NCBI GenBank assembly: GCA_037190665.1
Contig: JBBCJT010000240.1
Span: 1-39,633 of the forward strand
Length of the DNA: 39,633 nucleotides
Direction of reading: 5' to 3'
Source: JBBCJT01 sp037190665
GTDB taxonomy: Bacteria; Pseudomonadota; Alphaproteobacteria; Acetobacterales; Acetobacteraceae
Below the pieces are notes generated by a model, which worked only from the letters and a program-made list of their open reading frames with translations, was not told the origin of the DNA and did not search any database. Positions 1 through 9,095 of the stretch are shown here, piece by piece (the first letter of the stretch is position 1; each line of letters opens with the position of its first letter). The position numbers were made by a program, and so were the translations under genes.

Positions 1-1503
1 CCAGTTCTGCACGCGGCGCGACACGCCGTAGAGGTCCTGCGGCAGCCACAGGAAAATCCAGGGCGCCTGCTCCGTGACGATCTCCTGCGCGCGCAGATAG
101 CCGGCGCGGCGCCTGTCCTGATCCACCTCGGTCTCCGCCGCGTCGAGCAGCGAATCCACCTCGGCATGGGAGAAGCCGGCGGAGTTGCCGCGCCCCCCGG
201 TCCTGAGCGTCGGCAGCATGATGTCGGAAGGGTCGAGCGAGCCATTCCCCCAGCTCGTCAGATACATGTCGCGCTCCCGGCGGCGTTCGGGATTCTGCCA
301 CATCGGGCCGATGACCGCGCCCTCCCAGACCTGGGCGCGCACCCGCAGGCCTGTCCGCGACAGCAGGGCTGCGATCGCCTCGCCGATCTCGCGCAACGCG
401 CCGATGCAGTCGATCACCATCTCCGTGCCCGGGGGGACGCCCGCCTCGGCCAGCAATGCCTTGGCCCGGTCCGGATCCAGCCGGTACTCGGGCAGATCGG
501 CATTGAAGGCGAAGGCATCCGGGCTCATCACGCCGCGCAGCGGCGTCGCGGTGCCGGCGAGGATGCGCTGGATGATCGCGTTCTTGTCCAGCGCATGGTT
601 CAGCGCCCGGCGGACGCGGATGTCGCTGAACGGCGCCTTGGCGGTGTTCAGCGCGACGAAGAAGGTGCGCGTGCCGTTCACCTTGGCGACCTGCGCGTTG
701 CGGCTGGCTTCCACCTGACGGATGGCGGAGGCCGGCAGTTCCGCGATGATGTCCACCTCGCCGGCCAGCAGCGCCGCGACGCGGGAGGCGTTCTCCGGCA
801 GCACGCGGAAGATGGCGCGGTTGATCTGGGCGGGGCCGGCGCCGGGGATCTCGGTGGAGCCACCGTAGTATTCGGCAAAGCGCTCCATGATCACCGCCTC
901 GCCGCGCCGCCAGTCGGCGAGCCTGAACGGGCCGCAGCCATCGGGGCGGGTCTGCATCCCCTCCTGCCCCACGCGCTCCACCTGGCGGCGGTTGATCACC
1001 TCATTGAAGGGCAGCATCGCCGGCATCAGTGCCCAGGGCTGGGAGAGCACCAGCCGCACCGTGCGCTCATCGACGATCACCGTGTCCTGAAGCGGGCCGA
1101 GCAGGTCGCGGCGCGGGCTGGTCTCGCCCCCCATGCCGTTCGGCTTGGTCAGGCGGTCCATGGTGAACTTGATATCCTCGGCCGAGAGCATGTCGCCCGA
1201 CTGGAAGCGGATGTTCGGCCGCAGCTTCACCTCGTAGGTCTTCGCGTCGATGGCGCGGAAGCTCTCGGCGATCTCCGGCCGGATGCGCATGTCGGCATCG
1301 CGGGTCAGCAGGCCGTCATGGATGTTGCGGATGATGGTCTGGGTATCGCGGCTGCGGTGGTTCGCCGGGTCGAGGGTCAGCGCATCCTGGGTGATGCCGA
1401 CGCGCAGCTCGCGCGCCGGCTGGGCACGCGATCCGCGCGGCAGGGTGGCGAGCAGCGGCGCGGTCAGGGCGGCCCTGAGGGCGGTGCGGCGTGTGCTGCG
1501 CAT
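1..1503 (-). CDS. ABC transporter substrate-binding protein, family 5 (peptide/opine type), 3' end cut
   Basis: This is a periplasmic solute receptor of the DppA/OppA (SBP_bac_5) family, which delivers oligopeptides, opines or similar solutes to a DppBC-type permease. The reading frame is open from the ATG at 1503 to the left edge, giving 501 residues without a stop, so the C-terminus lies outside. The N-terminus has a twin-arginine-like signal (RRTALRAAL, residues 5-13) with cleavage probable after SRAQ near residue 28. Family features follow: LTLDPANH, then a FMDRLTKPN-like segment and GCGPFRL. It is the last visible gene of the leftward operon starting at 10073, about 370 bases downstream of another family-5 receptor. 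Two receptors may therefore share one permease pair. A purine-rich GGGGAGAAAGAG precedes the start. The solute cannot be read from the sequence. Confidence 0.9.
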   Translation of the reverse strand, partial: MRSTRRTALRAALTAPLLATLPRGSRAQPARELRVGITQDALTLDPANHRSRDTQTIIRNIHDGLLTRDADMRIRPEIAESFRAIDAKTYEVKLRPNIRFQSGDMLSAEDIKFTMDRLTKPNGMGGETSPRRDLLGPLQDTVIVDERTVRLVLSQPWALMPAMLPFNEVINRRQVERVGQEGMQTRPDGCGPFRLADWRRGEAVIMERFAEYYGGSTEIPGAGPAQINRAIFRVLPENASRVAALLAGEVDIIAELPASAIRQVEASRNAQVAKVNGTRTFFVALNTAKAPFSDIRVRRALNHALDKNAIIQRILAGTATPLRGVMSPDAFAFNADLPEYRLDPDRAKALLAEAGVPPGTEMVIDCIGALREIGEAIAALLSRTGLRVRAQVWEGAVIGPMWQNPERRRERDMYLTSWGNGSLDPSDIMLPTLRTGGRGNSAGFSHAEVDSLLDAAETEVDQDRRRAGYLRAQEIVTEQAPWIFLWLPQDLYGVSRRVQNW

Positions 1504-1873
1504 GGTGCGTCTCTTTCTCCCCAGACGATGGGAGTGGATCAGCAAACGCCGTGCCGCGCGCCGAAAAGCTGGGTTTGGTGCGGGTTGAGATCGTTCAGGC
1601 GCGGGATACGCGCATGTGCGTGAAAAATGCGCTGGGGAGAAAGTCGAGGTGGCGGGGGCGATCCGGCTGCGTTGCCGGCAGGCATCGCGCGCCCGCAGTT
1701 GGGCCGCATCTGCCTTGCCACCCGGGCTTCATCTCGTCACCGGGCTATGGAGGCCATCCATCCCCCTGCCGTGTCGGCGACGGCCCGGCAGCCGCCCCCT
1801 TGGCAGCAAACGCCGCCGCGTCCGGAAGACGCGGGTGACGAAGATCCGCGCCCCCCGCGCCGCGACGCAGACC
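1504..1873. other. 370-base gap between two substrate-binding protein genes
   Basis: No convincing gene lies here. Reading frames that cross it on the plus strand are antisense continuations of neighbouring genes. The gap holds the ribosome binding region of the left receptor gene, a GC-rich stem-loop at 1816-1834 and a 12-base direct repeat (CAGCAAACGCCG at 1540-1551 and 1804-1815). Its length, unusual for this tightly packed operon, suggests the left receptor may have its own promoter, but I see no clear -35/-10 pair. Confidence 0.5.
1816..1834 (-). terminator. GC-rich stem-loop after the family-5 receptor gene
   Basis: Seven-base arms CCGCGTC and GACGCGG enclose a five-base loop, 40 bases beyond the stop codon at 1874 on the minus strand. 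Only a short T-run (TTT) follows, so this is a weak intrinsic terminator or an mRNA-stabilising hairpin that would lower expression of the next receptor gene. Confidence 0.35.
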
Positions 1874-3400
1874 CTACCTGACCTGCACGTTCTCGACCGA
1901 GAAGCCCGACTGGAAGCTCAGGAAGCCGGGCATGTTGGTGAAGCCGGAGACGTTGCTGCGCACCGCGTAGCTCTGGTCCCGCCACATCAGGTACACGAAC
2001 GGCGACAGTTCCAGCGCCCGCTTGGCGAACGCATCATAGATGCGGCCCCGCGCGGCCGGGTCCAGCGTCACCCGGCCCTCATCCAGCAGCCGGTTGATCT
2101 CTGGATCGTCGAAATACGGCGAGTTGTTGAGCCGGACGAGCTGCGAGCCGCCGTAGAAGAAGTTGCTCAGCCAGTCCGCGTCCGTGATGTCGCCCGCAGT
2201 ACCGGAGACCATGAAGTCGTAGTCGCCGGACGTCGCCTTCGCCATGCGCCCCGACCAGTCGGGCATGTCGAGATCCACCGTGATGCCGATCTTCTCCAGC
2301 TCCGACTTCACCACGATCGCGGTATTCATGTGGAAGCCGAACTGCGAGGTGGAGACCAGCCGCGCACGGAACCCGTTCGGGTAGCCCGCCTGCGCCAGCA
2401 GCGCCTTCGCGCGCGCCGGGTCGTAGGAGAAGTGGTTCTCGATCGCGGGCGAGTGGCCGGGATAGCCGGCGGGGATGGCCAGCCCGTAGATCGGCGTGCC
2501 GCGGCCGTTGAAGGCGGTCTGGATGATGGCGTCGCGGTTGATCGCATACGCGAGCGCCTGCCGCACCTCGGGCTTGGAGAAGGGCTCGCTGCGCGTGTTG
2601 AACTGCAGCACCATGAACGGGCCGGTGGTCGATTCCAGCCGGATGCCGCGTTCGCGTTCCAGCGCGGCGGCGTCCTTCCACGGCACGTAGTCGATGATGT
2701 CCACGTCGCCGGAGCGGATCGCGTTCACGCGCGTGTTCTCATCCGCGGCGAACACGAAGTTCACCTCGTCCAGCGAGGGCTTGTTCGGCTTGTAGTAGCC
2801 GGCAAAGCGCTGGACGGTGATCTGCTGCCCGCGCTGCCAGCCCGTCATCCGGAACGGTCCCGCGCCGACCGGCATCGCATTCGGGTTGTTCGCGTTCCGC
2901 TCCGCCCACGCCTTGGGGATGACCGCCGATTCCGGCAGGGCGAGATAGTGCGGGAACGGCACGAAGGCGGTGCGAAGGCGGAAGCGGACGGTGCGCGGGT
3001 CCACCACCTCGATGCTCTCGATCACCGACAGCTCGCTCTTGTAGGTGGCGCGGCTGTCGGGGCCGATGATGCGCTCGAAGCTGAACTTCACGTCCTCCGC
3101 CGTCACCGGCGTGTTGTCGTGGAACTTCGCCTCTCGCAGGCGGAACGTGTATTCCCTGCCATCCGCGCTCACCTCGTAGCCGGTGGCCAGCTCGTTCGAG
3201 AGCTTGCCGTCGACGCCGTAGTTGAGCAGGCCGCGATGGATCGCGAGGCGGACGGTGCGCGCATGCGTGCCCGCGTTGATCGAGGGATCGAGCGTCGAGG
3301 GTTCGCCCGATATCCCGAAATAGAGCTTGCCCGCGGCAAGCGCCGGAGCGGCCGCGGACAGCGCCGCGGCCATCACCCCGGCCAGCAGTCCCATCTTCAT
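1874..3400 (-). CDS. ABC transporter substrate-binding protein, family 5 (peptide type)
   Basis: This is a complete periplasmic receptor of the DppA/OppA family (508 residues, within the family's usual 500-540). It should pass its solute to the permease pair encoded just upstream (5312 to 3517). A Sec signal peptide is clear: MKMGLLAG followed by an alanine-rich core and cleavage after ALA near residue 23. Family hallmarks include GEPSTLDPS at the mature N-terminus, VKFSFERI, and GAGPFRMTGW. The ATG at 3400 is chosen over longer frames because AGGAGG sits nine bases upstream and the signal peptide starts there. It follows dppC-like 3517-4341 after a 116-base gap holding a strong stem-loop. 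The solute is unknown. From the operon context a glycated or cyclised amino acid or peptide is a reasonable inference. Confidence 0.92.
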   Translation of the reverse strand: MKMGLLAGVMAAALSAAAPALAAGKLYFGISGEPSTLDPSINAGTHARTVRLAIHRGLLNYGVDGKLSNELATGYEVSADGREYTFRLREAKFHDNTPVTAEDVKFSFERIIGPDSRATYKSELSVIESIEVVDPRTVRFRLRTAFVPFPHYLALPESAVIPKAWAERNANNPNAMPVGAGPFRMTGWQRGQQITVQRFAGYYKPNKPSLDEVNFVFAADENTRVNAIRSGDVDIIDYVPWKDAAALERERGIRLESTTGPFMVLQFNTRSEPFSKPEVRQALAYAINRDAIIQTAFNGRGTPIYGLAIPAGYPGHSPAIENHFSYDPARAKALLAQAGYPNGFRARLVSTSQFGFHMNTAIVVKSELEKIGITVDLDMPDWSGRMAKATSGDYDFMVSGTAGDITDADWLSNFFYGGSQLVRLNNSPYFDDPEINRLLDEGRVTLDPAARGRIYDAFAKRALELSPFVYLMWRDQSYAVRSNVSGFTNMPGFLSFQSGFSVENVQVR

Positions 3401-3481
3401 GGCAGTCGATCCTCCTGTGTTGCCGCCGCCGGGGCGCGTGACGGTCCCGCCCCGGTCATTTCGTGAAGCAGGGCACGGGCC

Positions 3482-3509
3482 CCGGCCTGACCGCATGAGG
3501 CCAGGCCGG
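3482..3509 (-). other. Stem-loop between the permease and receptor genes
   Basis: Eight-base perfect arms CCGGCCTG (3482-3489) and CAGGCCGG (3502-3509) are separated by 12 bases. The hairpin begins eight bases after the stop codon of the permease gene at 3517. No T-tract follows. Such hairpins commonly protect upstream mRNA ends or set different levels of receptor and permease. That role is inferred. Confidence 0.4.
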
Positions 3510-3516
3510 ACATGCC

Positions 3517-4341
3517 CTAGGCCGACAGCCGCGGGTCGAGCAGGTCCCGCAACCGGTCGCCGACGAGGTTGATGGCCAGAACCGTGCCGGCAAGGAACAG
3601 CGCGGGCCAGAACGTGTACATCGGCGCCTGCGACAGGTAGCCGCGCGCCGTGCCGATCATCTGCCCCCAGGACGGTTCCGGCGGCTTGATGCCGAGGCCG
3701 AGGAAGCTTGCGCCGGATTCCACCAGGATCGCGGCGGCGACGGTCAGCGTCGCCTGCACCACCAGCGCCGGCAGGATGTTGGGGAGCACGCCGCGCGTGA
3801 TGATGCGCCATTCGCTGGTCCCCATCGCGCGCTCAGCGTCGATGAAGTCCTGTCGCATCACCTGCAGCGTCGCCGCATGCGCCACGCGGGCGAAATGGGG
3901 CGCGTAGATCAGCCCGATCGTCACCAGCAGGCTGCCGACGCCGGCCGGCCAGAAGCCGATCACCAGCAGCGTCAGCAGGATCGGCGGGAAGCCGAGCATG
4001 ATGTCCGCCCCGCGCATCATCAGGAACTCGATGGTGCGGCCGATGAACCCGGCCCCCACGCCCAGCGCCACGCCGATCACGGCGGCCATCACGGTGGCGC
4101 CGAAGGCGATGATCAGCGTCGGTCTTATGCCGATGATCAGGCGGCTGAGGATGTCGCGGCCGAACTCGTCGGTCCCCATCCAGTGCTCCGCCGATGCCGG
4201 CTTCAGCACGTTCGTGTGGTTGATCAGGGTCGGGTCATGCGGCGCGATCCACGGGCCGAGCAGGGCGATCAGCAGCAGCGCGCCGAGGAAGCCGGCGCTG
4301 ACCGCGAGCGTCGCGTCGCTGCGCGCGAGGAGGCTTCTCAT
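3517..4341 (-). CDS. ABC transporter permease, DppC type
   Basis: This is one of two inner-membrane permease subunits of a peptide/opine-type importer. It has 274 residues with about six hydrophobic segments. The N-terminal helix (about 11-33) is followed by the DppC/OppC signature HWMGTDEFGRDILSR at 53-67. The cytoplasmic EAA-like loop (DAERAMGTSEWR, about 168-179, ending GVLPN) contacts the ATPase. The C-terminus DRLRDLLDPRL is also typical of DppC. The ATG at 4341 overlaps the stop of the DppB-type gene by four bases (ATGA), so the two are translationally coupled. No DppD/DppF ATPase gene is visible. It may lie beyond the left edge, or a shared ATPase may be used. Confidence 0.93.
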   Translation of the reverse strand: MRSLLARSDATLAVSAGFLGALLLIALLGPWIAPHDPTLINHTNVLKPASAEHWMGTDEFGRDILSRLIIGIRPTLIIAFGATVMAAVIGVALGVGAGFIGRTIEFLMMRGADIMLGFPPILLTLLVIGFWPAGVGSLLVTIGLIYAPHFARVAHAATLQVMRQDFIDAERAMGTSEWRIITRGVLPNILPALVVQATLTVAAAILVESGASFLGLGIKPPEPSWGQMIGTARGYLSQAPMYTFWPALFLAGTVLAINLVGDRLRDLLDPRLSA

Positions 4342-5312
4342 GACCTGCGCTGCCGGATACGCGGATCGAGCACGCCGTACAGCATCTCGACCGTCAGGTT
4401 GATGACGATGAACAGGGCGGCGATCACCAGGACCGCGCCCTGCACCATCGGGTAGTTGCGGTTCTGCACGGCATTGACCAGCCGGCTGGACAGGCCGGGC
4501 CAGTTGAACAGCGCCTCCACCAACACGGTGCCGCCCATCAGGTTGCCAAGTTGCAGGCCGATGATGGCGACCACCGGGATCGCGGCATTGCCCAGCACGT
4601 GGCGCCAGATCACCACGCGTTCGGCCATGCCCTTCGCACGCACGGCGCGGACGAAGTCGCGGTCGAGGATCTCCAGCACGGAGGATCGCGTCATGCGCGC
4701 GATGGCGGCCGCGAGCCCGAAGCCGAGGCTGAAGGCCGGCAGCGCCAGCCTGCGGAAGTGCTCCACCGCGTTGCGGTTGATGTCCATGTAGCCGCTGGAG
4801 GGCAGCCAGCCGAGTTCCAGCGCGAACAGCACGATCAGCAGCGCGCCGAGGATGTAGACCGGCACCGAGATGCCGAGCGTGGCGAGCGAGGTGAGCGTGG
4901 TGTCTACCCAGCTTCCGCGCCGCAGCGCCGCCATCACGCCGAAGGGCACGCCGATGATCGTGGCGATGACGATGGCGGCGAAGGCAAGCTCCAGTGTCTT
5001 CGGCAGCGCGACGGCGAGGTAGTCCGCCACGGGATAGTTGTCGGACAGCGACATGCCGAAATCGAACCGCGCCGCGTTGCCGAGCCAGGTCGCGTATTGG
5101 GTGAGGAATGGCTGGTCGAGACCGAGCTGGCGGCGCATCGCCGCGACCGTCTCGGGCGAGGGATTGCTCTCCGCCCCCAGCACCATCATCACCGGATCGC
5201 CCGGCATCAGGTGCATCACCCCGAAGACGATGGTCGCGATCACCAGCAACTGCACCAGCGCCGTCAGCAGTCGGCTGCCGACGAAGAACGCGGTGCCGGC
5301 CAGGCCGCTCAT
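4338..5312 (-). CDS. ABC transporter permease, DppB type
   Basis: This is the partner inner-membrane permease of the peptide/opine-type importer (324 residues). The DppB layout is clear: an N-terminal helix at about 14-34, then MPGDP at 36-40, then a periplasmic stretch with PFLTQYATWLGN. A bundle of membrane helices follows, and an EAA-type loop (RAVRAKGMAERVVIWRHVL) faces the ATPase. The C-terminal YGVLDPRIR is also standard. Four-base overlaps with HyuB upstream and DppC downstream show one transcript and coupled translation. Placement directly after hyuB implies that the transported solute, or a product from it, is the substrate of HyuA/HyuB. That link is inference from gene order. Confidence 0.93.
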   Translation of the reverse strand: MSGLAGTAFFVGSRLLTALVQLLVIATIVFGVMHLMPGDPVMMVLGAESNPSPETVAAMRRQLGLDQPFLTQYATWLGNAARFDFGMSLSDNYPVADYLAVALPKTLELAFAAIVIATIIGVPFGVMAALRRGSWVDTTLTSLATLGISVPVYILGALLIVLFALELGWLPSSGYMDINRNAVEHFRRLALPAFSLGFGLAAAIARMTRSSVLEILDRDFVRAVRAKGMAERVVIWRHVLGNAAIPVVAIIGLQLGNLMGGTVLVEALFNWPGLSSRLVNAVQNRNYPMVQGAVLVIAALFIVINLTVEMLYGVLDPRIRQRRS

Positions 5313-6997
5313 CGCGCGTCGCCGCCGTAGTGGCGGGCGATGTAGGCGGCGGAGAACTTGCCGTCCTCGCGGTCGTCCGCGACCGCTTCGGGCGTGCGGG
5401 TCGCCGGGTCGCCGTAACCGCCGGCGCCGGCGGTCTGCATGATGACGGCGCCTTCTTCCGGGATCGTCACGCCCGGCACCTGGGTCGGCAGGCGCTTCAC
5501 CTCTCCGCTCTCGTCGCGCAGCGCGAAGAAGCCGGTCTCGCCCGCCTCGCCGCCGAACAGGCCCCAGGGGCGGTGCGTGGCGAAGCGTTCGCCGGTGCCG
5601 CCGAAGGTGAAGTTTTCGCCCAGCGGACGGATCACGCGCCGCAGCCCGCAGCCGCCGCGGAACCGGCCCGCGCCGCCGCTGTCCTCGACGATGGCGTATT
5701 CCTCGACCAGCAGCGGGAACTCGCGCTCGATCGCCTCGACCGGGGTGTTGGCGGTGTTGGTGACATGCACCTGCACCGCATCCTTTCCGTCCCTCGCCGC
5801 ACGGCCGCCGAAGCCGCCGCCCATCGTCTCGAAGAAATAGAAGCGCCCGCCGGTGCGCGGGTCGGTGCCGTAGATGTAGACGCCGGTGTTGGACCCGTTC
5901 GCCGCCGCCACCACGCGGTCCGGCAGCGCCCGGGCGAGTGCGCCGAGCAGCACGTCCACCACCCGCTGGTCGGTGGCGGACCGGTTGGTGACGGCGGCGG
6001 GATAGGCGGGGTTCACGAGGCTGCCCGCCGGCGCGATCACCTCCACCGCGCTCAGCAGCCCGTCATTGCTGGAGATCGTCGGGTCCAGCACGCATTTGAG
6101 GACGTAGAGAACGGTCGAGACCGTGTCGGCGAAGGGGGAGTTGATGTTGCCGGGCGTCTGCGGCGCGGTGCCGGCGAAGTCGATGGTCAGCCTGTCGGCC
6201 GTCTTGCGCAGCGTCACCGCGACCTTCAGGTCGCGCGCGGCCACGCCGTCGTCGTCCATCACGTCTTCGAACGCGTACTCGCCGGGCGGGATCTGATCCA
6301 GCGCGCGGGTCAGCCGCCGGTGCGTGCGGGTGAGCAGCTCCTCGAACGCGGCCTCCACGTAGTCCGCGCCGTAGCGGTCGCAGATCTCGGCGAGCCGCTT
6401 GGCGCCGAGGCTGACGGCGGCGAACTGCGCGTAGTAGTCGCCCTTGCGCTCCTCCGCCCCGCGCACGTTCAGCAGGAAGATGTCGAACATCTCCTGGTTC
6501 ATCTGTCCCTTGCTGAACAGACGGACCATCGGGATGCGGAAGCCTTCCTGGAAGATCTCGGTCAGCCCGCCGCTCGCGCCGCCGACGCTGGCGCCGCCGA
6601 TATCGGCGTGATGCGCGGTGCAGCCGCTGAAGCCGACGAGGCGCCCGCCGTGGAAGACCGGTGCGGTGATGCAGATGTCGGGCAGATGCGTGCCCGACGC
6701 GGCGTAGGGATCGTTTGCGACGAAGACGTCGCCTTCATGAATGTCCGCGCCGTACTTCGCGACCAGCTTCTTCACCGTGCCGGAGATCGCGCCGACGTGC
6801 AGCGGCAGGGATTGCTGCGCCTGCATCACCAGCCGCCCGCGCGCGTCAAACAGCGCGGTGGAGTGGTCGTGCCGCTCCTTGATGTTGGTGGAATACGCGC
6901 TCTTCTGCAGCGCGACGAAGGTCTCGTCGGCGATGGAGCGGAGCGCGTTGGCGAAGACCTCCAGCCGGATCGGATCGTGCGCCACCGGTTCAGTCAT
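5309..6997 (-). CDS. hyuB: Hydantoinase B/oxoprolinase family protein (HyuB)
   Basis: This is the beta subunit of a HyuA/HyuB pair. Members include N-methylhydantoinase, 5-oxoprolinase and the acetone carboxylase beta chain. They open cyclic amides (lactam or hydantoin rings) or carboxylate ketones in the cytoplasm, normally with ATP. The protein has 562 residues, matching the usual 520-600. It opens with DPIRLEVFANALRSIADE, a typical HyuB start. Further family motifs are GDVFVANDPYAASGTHLPD, the AHHADIGG segment (likely metal ligands), and the C-terminal GGAGGYGDP. It is flanked by four-base overlaps with hyuA and the DppB gene. Which ring it opens cannot be told from motifs. Operon membership with an FrlB-type deglycase makes a glycation-derived lactam a possible substrate, which is inference. 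Confidence 0.9.
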   Translation of the reverse strand: MTEPVAHDPIRLEVFANALRSIADETFVALQKSAYSTNIKERHDHSTALFDARGRLVMQAQQSLPLHVGAISGTVKKLVAKYGADIHEGDVFVANDPYAASGTHLPDICITAPVFHGGRLVGFSGCTAHHADIGGASVGGASGGLTEIFQEGFRIPMVRLFSKGQMNQEMFDIFLLNVRGAEERKGDYYAQFAAVSLGAKRLAEICDRYGADYVEAAFEELLTRTHRRLTRALDQIPPGEYAFEDVMDDDGVAARDLKVAVTLRKTADRLTIDFAGTAPQTPGNINSPFADTVSTVLYVLKCVLDPTISSNDGLLSAVEVIAPAGSLVNPAYPAAVTNRSATDQRVVDVLLGALARALPDRVVAAANGSNTGVYIYGTDPRTGGRFYFFETMGGGFGGRAARDGKDAVQVHVTNTANTPVEAIEREFPLLVEEYAIVEDSGGAGRFRGGCGLRRVIRPLGENFTFGGTGERFATHRPWGLFGGEAGETGFFALRDESGEVKRLPTQVPGVTIPEEGAVIMQTAGAGGYGDPATRTPEAVADDREDGKFSAAYIARHYGGDAR

Positions 6998-9042
6998 GGG
7001 GCAGCCCCCAATGCGATCAGCAGGTTGCCGAATGCGTCCACGCGCGCCGTGTCGCCGGGGAAGATCACGGTGGTCGAATCCATCTGGTCGATGATGGCCG
7101 GGCCCGCGATCCCGTCGCCCGGGCGCAGCGCCTCGCGCCGGAAGATCGGGGTGTGGCAGCGGTCGGGGCCGGCGAAGATCACCTCGCGATGCGTCTCCGC
7201 CTCGGGCCGTCCGGGCCGCAGGTCGGCGGCGCGCGGGGGACGGCGCACGCCGAGCGCGGCGCGGGCGGTGGCGCGGCAGGTCACGATCTCCACCGGCGCG
7301 GCGCGGTTGGCGAAGCCATAGGCGCGCTCATGCGCCTCGAAGAAGCGTTCAAGCAGCACGGGCAGCGCAGCAAGGCCTTCGCCGTTGCCGGCGTCGATGC
7401 TCAGCTCGAAATTCTGCCCCTTGAAGCGCATGTCCACCACGTGGTCGATGCGGCGATTGCCCGGATCGGTCTTCTCCGCGGCGAACCAGCGTGCGGCCAT
7501 CCCGTCGATCTCGGCAAGCCGGGCACGCAGCACGCTCATCCCGTCTTCGGTGCAGGGGATCAGGGCGGAGATGAGGAAATTGTCCTGCAGTTCCGCATCC
7601 GTCAGCCCCTGGGCGCAGACGATGCCGGGCGCGACCGGGACCAGGATCTCCGACATGCCCAGCGCGACCGCGACGTCGCGCGCGTGCAGCCCGCCGGCGC
7701 CGCCGAAGGGCATCAGCACGAAGTCGCGCGGATCGTGGCCGCGTTCGATCGACAGCATGCGGATGGCGCGGACCATGTTCACGGTCATCACCTCGAGGAT
7801 GCCGAGCGCGGTCTGCTCCACCGTCTTGCCCATCGGCTCCGCGACGCTGCGGATCGCCGCCTCCGCGCGGCTGCGGTCCAGCGTCATCTCCCCGTTCAGC
7901 AGCGTGTCCGCGAGACGGCCGAGCACGAGGTTGGCGTCGGACACGGTGGGCAGCGTGCCGCCGCGGCAGTAGCAGGCCGGGCCGGGCACCGCACCCGCGC
8001 TCTGCGGGCCGACCTTGAACAGTCCGTCGCCGTCGAACCACGCGATGGACCCGCCACCCGCGCCGACCGTGGTGATGTCGATCATCGGCAGGCGGATCGG
8101 GAAACCGTCCACGTCGCGACCGTGCGTCAGGTCGGTGCGGCCGTTGCGGATCATCGCCACGTCGGCGCTGGTGCCGCCGATGTCGATGGTGATGACGTTC
8201 GGCCGCTCCGCCTCCCGCGCGATCTGCACCGCACCGACGATGCCGGCGGCGGGGCCGGACAGCGCCATGCGCACGGGGAAGGCGCGGGCGGTGTCGAGCG
8301 ACATCAGCCCGCCGCTCGACTGGTTGATCCCCACCAGCGCGGCCGGCACCGCCTGGCCCAGCTCGCGCATCAGCGTGGCGATGTAGGCATCGAGCCGCGG
8401 TTGCAGGTAGGCGTTGACCACGGTGGTGGTGAAGCGTTCGAACTCGCGGAACTCGGGCTGCACCTCGGCGGAGATGGAGACCGTGACGCCGGGCAGGGCG
8501 GCGCGCAGCGCGTCCGCCACCTGCCGCTCGTGATCGGGCCGCAGGTAGGAGAACAGGAAGCAGACGGCCACCGCCTCTGCACCCGTCCGCCGCACGGCTT
8601 CCGCCAGTTCCGACAGCTCGGCCGCGTCGACGGGCGTGCGCACACTGCCGTCGGCCATGACACGCTCGGTCAGTTCCAGCCGGTGCCGGCGCGGCACCAG
8701 CGGTTCGGGCTGGTCGCGCTGCAGGTCGTGGATGGCGGGGCGGGTCTGGCGGCCGATCTCCAGCACGTCGCGGAAGCCGCGCGTGGTGACCATGGTGACC
8801 CTGGCGCCGCGCCGCTGGATCAGCGTGTTGGTCGCGACCGTGCTGCCGTGGCAGAGCCGGGTGACGTCGGGCAGCGGGATGCCGTGCGCGGACGACATCT
8901 CCTGAAGCCCGGCGATGATCGCTTCCGCCGGGTTGGACGGCGTGGAGGGGCGCTTCCAGTGGCGCGCCCCTCCGGTCGCCTCGTCGAAGGCGAAGAAGTC
9001 GGTGAAGGTGCCGCCGACATCGACACCGATGATCCAGCTCAA
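6994..9042 (-). CDS. hyuA: Hydantoinase A/oxoprolinase family protein (HyuA)
   Basis: This is the alpha, ATP-binding subunit that works with HyuB (682 residues, normal for HyuA). The N-terminus carries the actin-like phosphate motif DVGGTFTD at residues 8-14. HGSTVATNTL follows at 65-74, and the second phosphate loop DIGGTSADV lies at 287-295. A glycine-rich FGGAGGLHA lies in the second half. These are the residues expected for ATP-dependent ring opening. The start codon is TTG at 9042, chosen because the family motif begins there and AAGGGAA lies about nine bases upstream. No in-frame ATG fits better. The gene ends inside the hyuB start (ATGA) and begins 53 bases after the deglycase gene, so it is probably transcribed from the deglycase promoter. 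The non-ATG start may lower its translation. Confidence 0.9.
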   Translation of the reverse strand: MSWIIGVDVGGTFTDFFAFDEATGGARHWKRPSTPSNPAEAIIAGLQEMSSAHGIPLPDVTRLCHGSTVATNTLIQRRGARVTMVTTRGFRDVLEIGRQTRPAIHDLQRDQPEPLVPRRHRLELTERVMADGSVRTPVDAAELSELAEAVRRTGAEAVAVCFLFSYLRPDHERQVADALRAALPGVTVSISAEVQPEFREFERFTTTVVNAYLQPRLDAYIATLMRELGQAVPAALVGINQSSGGLMSLDTARAFPVRMALSGPAAGIVGAVQIAREAERPNVITIDIGGTSADVAMIRNGRTDLTHGRDVDGFPIRLPMIDITTVGAGGGSIAWFDGDGLFKVGPQSAGAVPGPACYCRGGTLPTVSDANLVLGRLADTLLNGEMTLDRSRAEAAIRSVAEPMGKTVEQTALGILEVMTVNMVRAIRMLSIERGHDPRDFVLMPFGGAGGLHARDVAVALGMSEILVPVAPGIVCAQGLTDAELQDNFLISALIPCTEDGMSVLRARLAEIDGMAARWFAAEKTDPGNRRIDHVVDMRFKGQNFELSIDAGNGEGLAALPVLLERFFEAHERAYGFANRAAPVEIVTCRATARAALGVRRPPRAADLRPGRPEAETHREVIFAGPDRCHTPIFRREALRPGDGIAGPAIIDQMDSTTVIFPGDTARVDAFGNLLIALGAAP

Positions 9043-9095
9043 CGCGGCGTTCCCTTCACCTTGGGGTTCAGGCGGGGTGTGGTTTCAGGTGGGGC

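Noticed and set aside
166..1623. Long plus-strand frame (485 residues) opposite the left receptor gene
   Set aside because: Its product is rich in R, A, H, G and D without any domain. The opposite strand encodes an unmistakable family-5 receptor. High GC content makes long antisense frames common.
1540..1815. 12-base direct repeat CAGCAAACGCCG at 1540-1551 and 1804-1815 as a mobile-element footprint
   Set aside because: No transposase, inverted ends or target-site pattern between the copies. A chance repeat or small duplication is enough.
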